Shown one piece after another: positions 61,051 to 64,000 of a DNA stretch of 64,000 nt. Within the stretch, counting starts at the first letter, position 1; each line of letters begins with the position of its first letter. This DNA is from Homarus americanus. Taxonomy: Eukaryota; Arthropoda; Malacostraca; Decapoda; Nephropidae. The position numbers were made by a program, and so were the translations under genes. The notes under the pieces were generated by a model that was not told where the DNA came from, ran no database searches, and worked only from the letters and a program-made list of their open reading frames with translations. The DNA lies in contig NW_024744357.1 in assembly GCF_018991925.1 (NCBI RefSeq), forward strand, positions 3,233,706 through 3,297,705, read 5' to 3'.

Positions 61051-61122
61051 CTCCGTTGTTTCCATTTTCCCGTGTGATTTTATCAAGATTTATCTTATCC
61101 ACGTTTTCATTGTGGATTTACA

Positions 61123-61249
<127 letters not shown>

Positions 61250-63391
61250 GATGAGGAAATTTCTGCTTTTAAAATATGAAAGCATTTTTTGAGAAAAAAT
61301 AATCTGATATAAGACTTAATAAAAACACAATTAATCAGGATAAAATTAGCGATAACCAATGAAAATAGACCACCATTTTGGGAGGGAAAGATGGTATGAT
61401 TAAATATCCCTTACAGGTAGCACCATGTACACTCAGTTTGGGATACAGCAAAATAATTCATTTCAGTGGTAACTACTCACGATATTCAGTACAACTGAAC
61501 AACACCTAATCATAAAAGAACATTAGTTTAAACCTATATTGATAACTCTTCTGATGTTTATACTTCACTTAATTCCAAAATATATCAGTAAATGCAGTTC
61601 TTGTACCATTGCCGTGTACTGTACATAGAAGTGTCATATGTGGCAGCTGATAGCGTGTCAGTCCAGAGAGAATTATGCTAATCTAAAATTTAGTAAGATT
61701 TTATGAACTATTGATATCACATGACTTATTAACGTGCATTGTTTATTATTATTTATTTTCATTAAAATGTGGCATCATTTGTCAATAACATATTAACTGT
61801 AAGTAACAAAAGGAGATTTAAAATGCACTGATTAAACATAATTTTTCTGGTCCGCTGTAAGCAACATCACACCCGCAGTCTTCAGTCGACAGGTGGTATT
61901 ACTCACATTATTATCAGTCAATAGGATATTGAACTCTTAACAGCACTGACAACATACACGAGGCAAATTACTGTTCCTAGTCCTCTCTGCCTGTGTATCT
62001 GTATGAGTGTCCTTAAAATAACTCTAGAGGGGGTTTGCACATTTCCAATAATATTGGTAAGTTTAGTCAACATGTGAGAAGGTCCACATAATGAACTTTT
62101 GGTGTCTTTCATCCCCCCCCCCCCCAAAAACTCTTCCTACGATATCGAGGAGACATTAATGAGTAAGGCAGAGACTGAGATGAATGAGAGGAATCGAAAG
62201 GTGTTTCTTAAAGAGATGCAAAATGTAGGATTGTTTACTAAGATAATCCGGGAACCTCACAGTTGCCAACACTTAGAATAAAGGTTGCCACCTAAATTGA
62301 TTGATCGACATATAAGTCAATCATATATTGATTCATTTAGATTTTTTCCAATCTATTTTTCTTTTTAAATATTATAAGGTGAAACTGTTCAATGAGACCC
62401 ATTTTGGTAGGATATAATTTAAAGTTACTTAATAATCCTGGCAGTAGAAAAAACTCTTTAAGAATCAAATAACTAATCGACCAAAATATAGTCGACTTTC
62501 TCTAACAGGTGATCGCGTGGATGACGGTGTTATGATCTTGGAGTTATAATTATCTCAATATATGTTTCTTTCTTACCATCAATAATGGTTCCTAAGTGCC
62601 TATTCTATATTACTTCAAACACTCTACAATACACAATAAAAAAAATGGAATTACATATAACGTGTCTCTTGTATTCCACCAATGTTATAATGCACAAGTA
62701 TGCAGTAGGGACCATAAGCTCGAGTGGCCGTTAGAAAAAGTGTGGATACAGCACACTATATTCTAAGCTTGTTTTATGCAAGCAAACCTCCTTAACATTC
62801 CCGTGCTTGTAAATTCATGTAACCATTTACAGCAGGATAGAGTGGGGATGCCTCGTGATCGAACAAGCGAGGCAAGTCCTGGATCCATCAGTTAAATATT
62901 AGTAGAGATAACATTCATCTGGCTAAATTAACAGTAACTATCTAGGTTCTTTACATGTACTCCTATAATCACTTCATACACCGTTATTCAAAATGAAAAA
63001 GCTAAATATCTATTGTTATGATACACAGTAAATGCATCGAACACATCGCTACTAAACCATGAAAGTGCCATGAACATTCCTGATGGCCTAATAATGCAAA
63101 AAAAAAATCATTGGAGACAATATGAAACGTTAGATTCATGTCAAAAGATTTTTCATGCATAATGAGTACTGTATAACAAAGTTTAAGGAACACGTACGAT
63201 TTCAAAGTAAATCTAGAAAAACGTTCAGTACTTTATTAATTGCCATTAACTTCTAAGACAGGTGTTTTTAAGTGTTCATGATCATCCATGGAAAAATGCA
63301 ATTTTTTTTTTCAATCATGCGGATAGGGAGCCTGAGACTGTCCAGCTGACTGGGTGGCGATGAACTCTTGCTGGGGTCATTACACAGCCAG

Positions 63392-63442
63392 TATAAAAGA
63401 GGTTGGTGGATGTTGGTCCTCATACTACTTCTGACAAGCAAG
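63392..63442 (+). promoter_or_regulatory. Gene 6 core promoter and 5' UTR
   Basis: TATAAAA is at 63392-63398 and the initiator A is at 63422, 30 bases downstream. Confidence 0.82.
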
Positions 63443-64000
63443 ATGAAGTTCCTCATGATATTCCTCTCCCTCACTGCCCTCACATGGTAACACTTCACTA
63501 CTCTACAACAGTTATGGTTGTATAATTGACTGGATTTTTTCGTAAGACATAACTCTAGCTGATAATATTATACAACATTTTAAAAAATTGACTGACTATG
63601 GTCACGAAAGATGAACAAGGCGTAAACATAATTATATACTGCATATTATAGGCTAATGTTCACGACCAGGAAATTACTCATATTTCACCATAACTTATAT
63701 TTTTAGAACCTAAGCACATTTTAACATCCTCGACAATAGATATGTGTATCTCTTATAATGTTTAATTCTTGATTGACTAGTGTAATTTTTTTTATTCACT
63801 TAAAGACCTTAAAGCGTAGATATGTATTATAACGTAAATAACAATCTTAAGTAAAAGGTAACACTTTAACAGTTCATGTATTATTTACTGAACATTATAT
63901 CCATTAAGACTTATTTCTTATAGATTTGAGATCAAGAAGAGAATGGAAGACACTTTCTGCACACATCGCCCTGTGTGCGTACAGTATATCACCGGTAGAT
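63443..64000 (+). CDS. Gene 6: secreted acidic 10-cysteine protein (partial, exon 1 only)
   Basis: Exon 1 is 63443-63486 with a GT donor. It encodes MKFLMIFLSLTALT, with Val5Met relative to gene 2, still a plausible signal peptide. The rest of the window is intron 1, nearly identical to that of genes 2-5. By analogy exon 2 would start about 870 bases after the ATG, beyond the window edge. Whether the gene is complete cannot be judged. Confidence 0.8.

Larger units (their letters stand above)
59822..61077. mobile_element. Palindromic Penelope-like element insertion
   Basis: Two inverted arms of about 600 bases (59822-60420 and 60473-61077) are nearly identical. They are separated by about 52 bases that extend the left copy only. 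Each arm carries the same 3' part of a Penelope-like retroelement: the GIY-YIG coding end, a 3' UTR of about 240 bases and, at the outer end, a hammerhead-like motif. The arrangement is two copies joined by their truncated 5' ends. Penelope-like elements are known for inverted and partial tandem arrangements. No reverse transcriptase sequence is present. Confidence 0.8.

Overview
This window looks like arthropod nuclear DNA, most likely from a decapod crustacean. The evidence is indirect. Genes have GT-AG introns, TATA boxes and an arthropod-style TCAGT initiator. There are long (TA)n, (GA)n and (ATT)n microsatellites, a 5S rRNA-derived repeat, and decayed LINE, Ty3/gypsy and Penelope-like retroelements. 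No bacterial or viral gene organisation is present. The species assignment is inference.

The only convincing host genes form one small family. Each gene has four exons and encodes a 135-residue, strongly acidic secreted protein with ten cysteines. I do not recognise the family. Gene 1 (15445-19447) is a diverged copy that stands alone. Genes 2 to 5 (starting at 29839, 38031, 46222 and 54320) and the first exon of gene 6 (63443) lie head to tail in units of about 8.1-8.2 kb. Genes 2, 4 and 5 encode the same protein; gene 3 differs at two residues. All have the same promoter layout, with a TATA box 30 bases upstream of the predicted start. A decayed fourth exon at 13208-13278 shows there was once another copy upstream. 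The array runs off the right edge of the window.

Layout: 1-5400 holds a LINE remnant carrying a solo LTR, then a broken Ty3/gypsy pol region. 5400-15100 is AT-rich and gene-free, with a 17-bp minisatellite, a dispersed 350-400-bp repeat, two inverted-repeat elements, tRNA-like repeats in direct and inverted order, a Penelope-like fragment, the ghost exon and a 5'-truncated LINE. 15300-19810 is gene 1. 21370-25040 is a second LINE interrupted by a palindrome and followed by a frameshifted endonuclease-like ORF. 25870-27060 is another gypsy fragment. From about 27070 onward the window is the tandem array.

Each array spacer carries a 5S rRNA-derived segment, a LINE 3' tail joined to (ATT)n, and (CT)n/(TA)n tracts. 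In the last full spacer a palindromic Penelope-like insertion carrying a GIY-YIG coding region and a hammerhead-ribozyme-like motif has landed inside the 5S-derived segment. Sequence variants alternate between units in one part and pair differently in another, pointing to unequal exchange and gene conversion. The protein has no assigned function; abundance by gene dosage is an inference.
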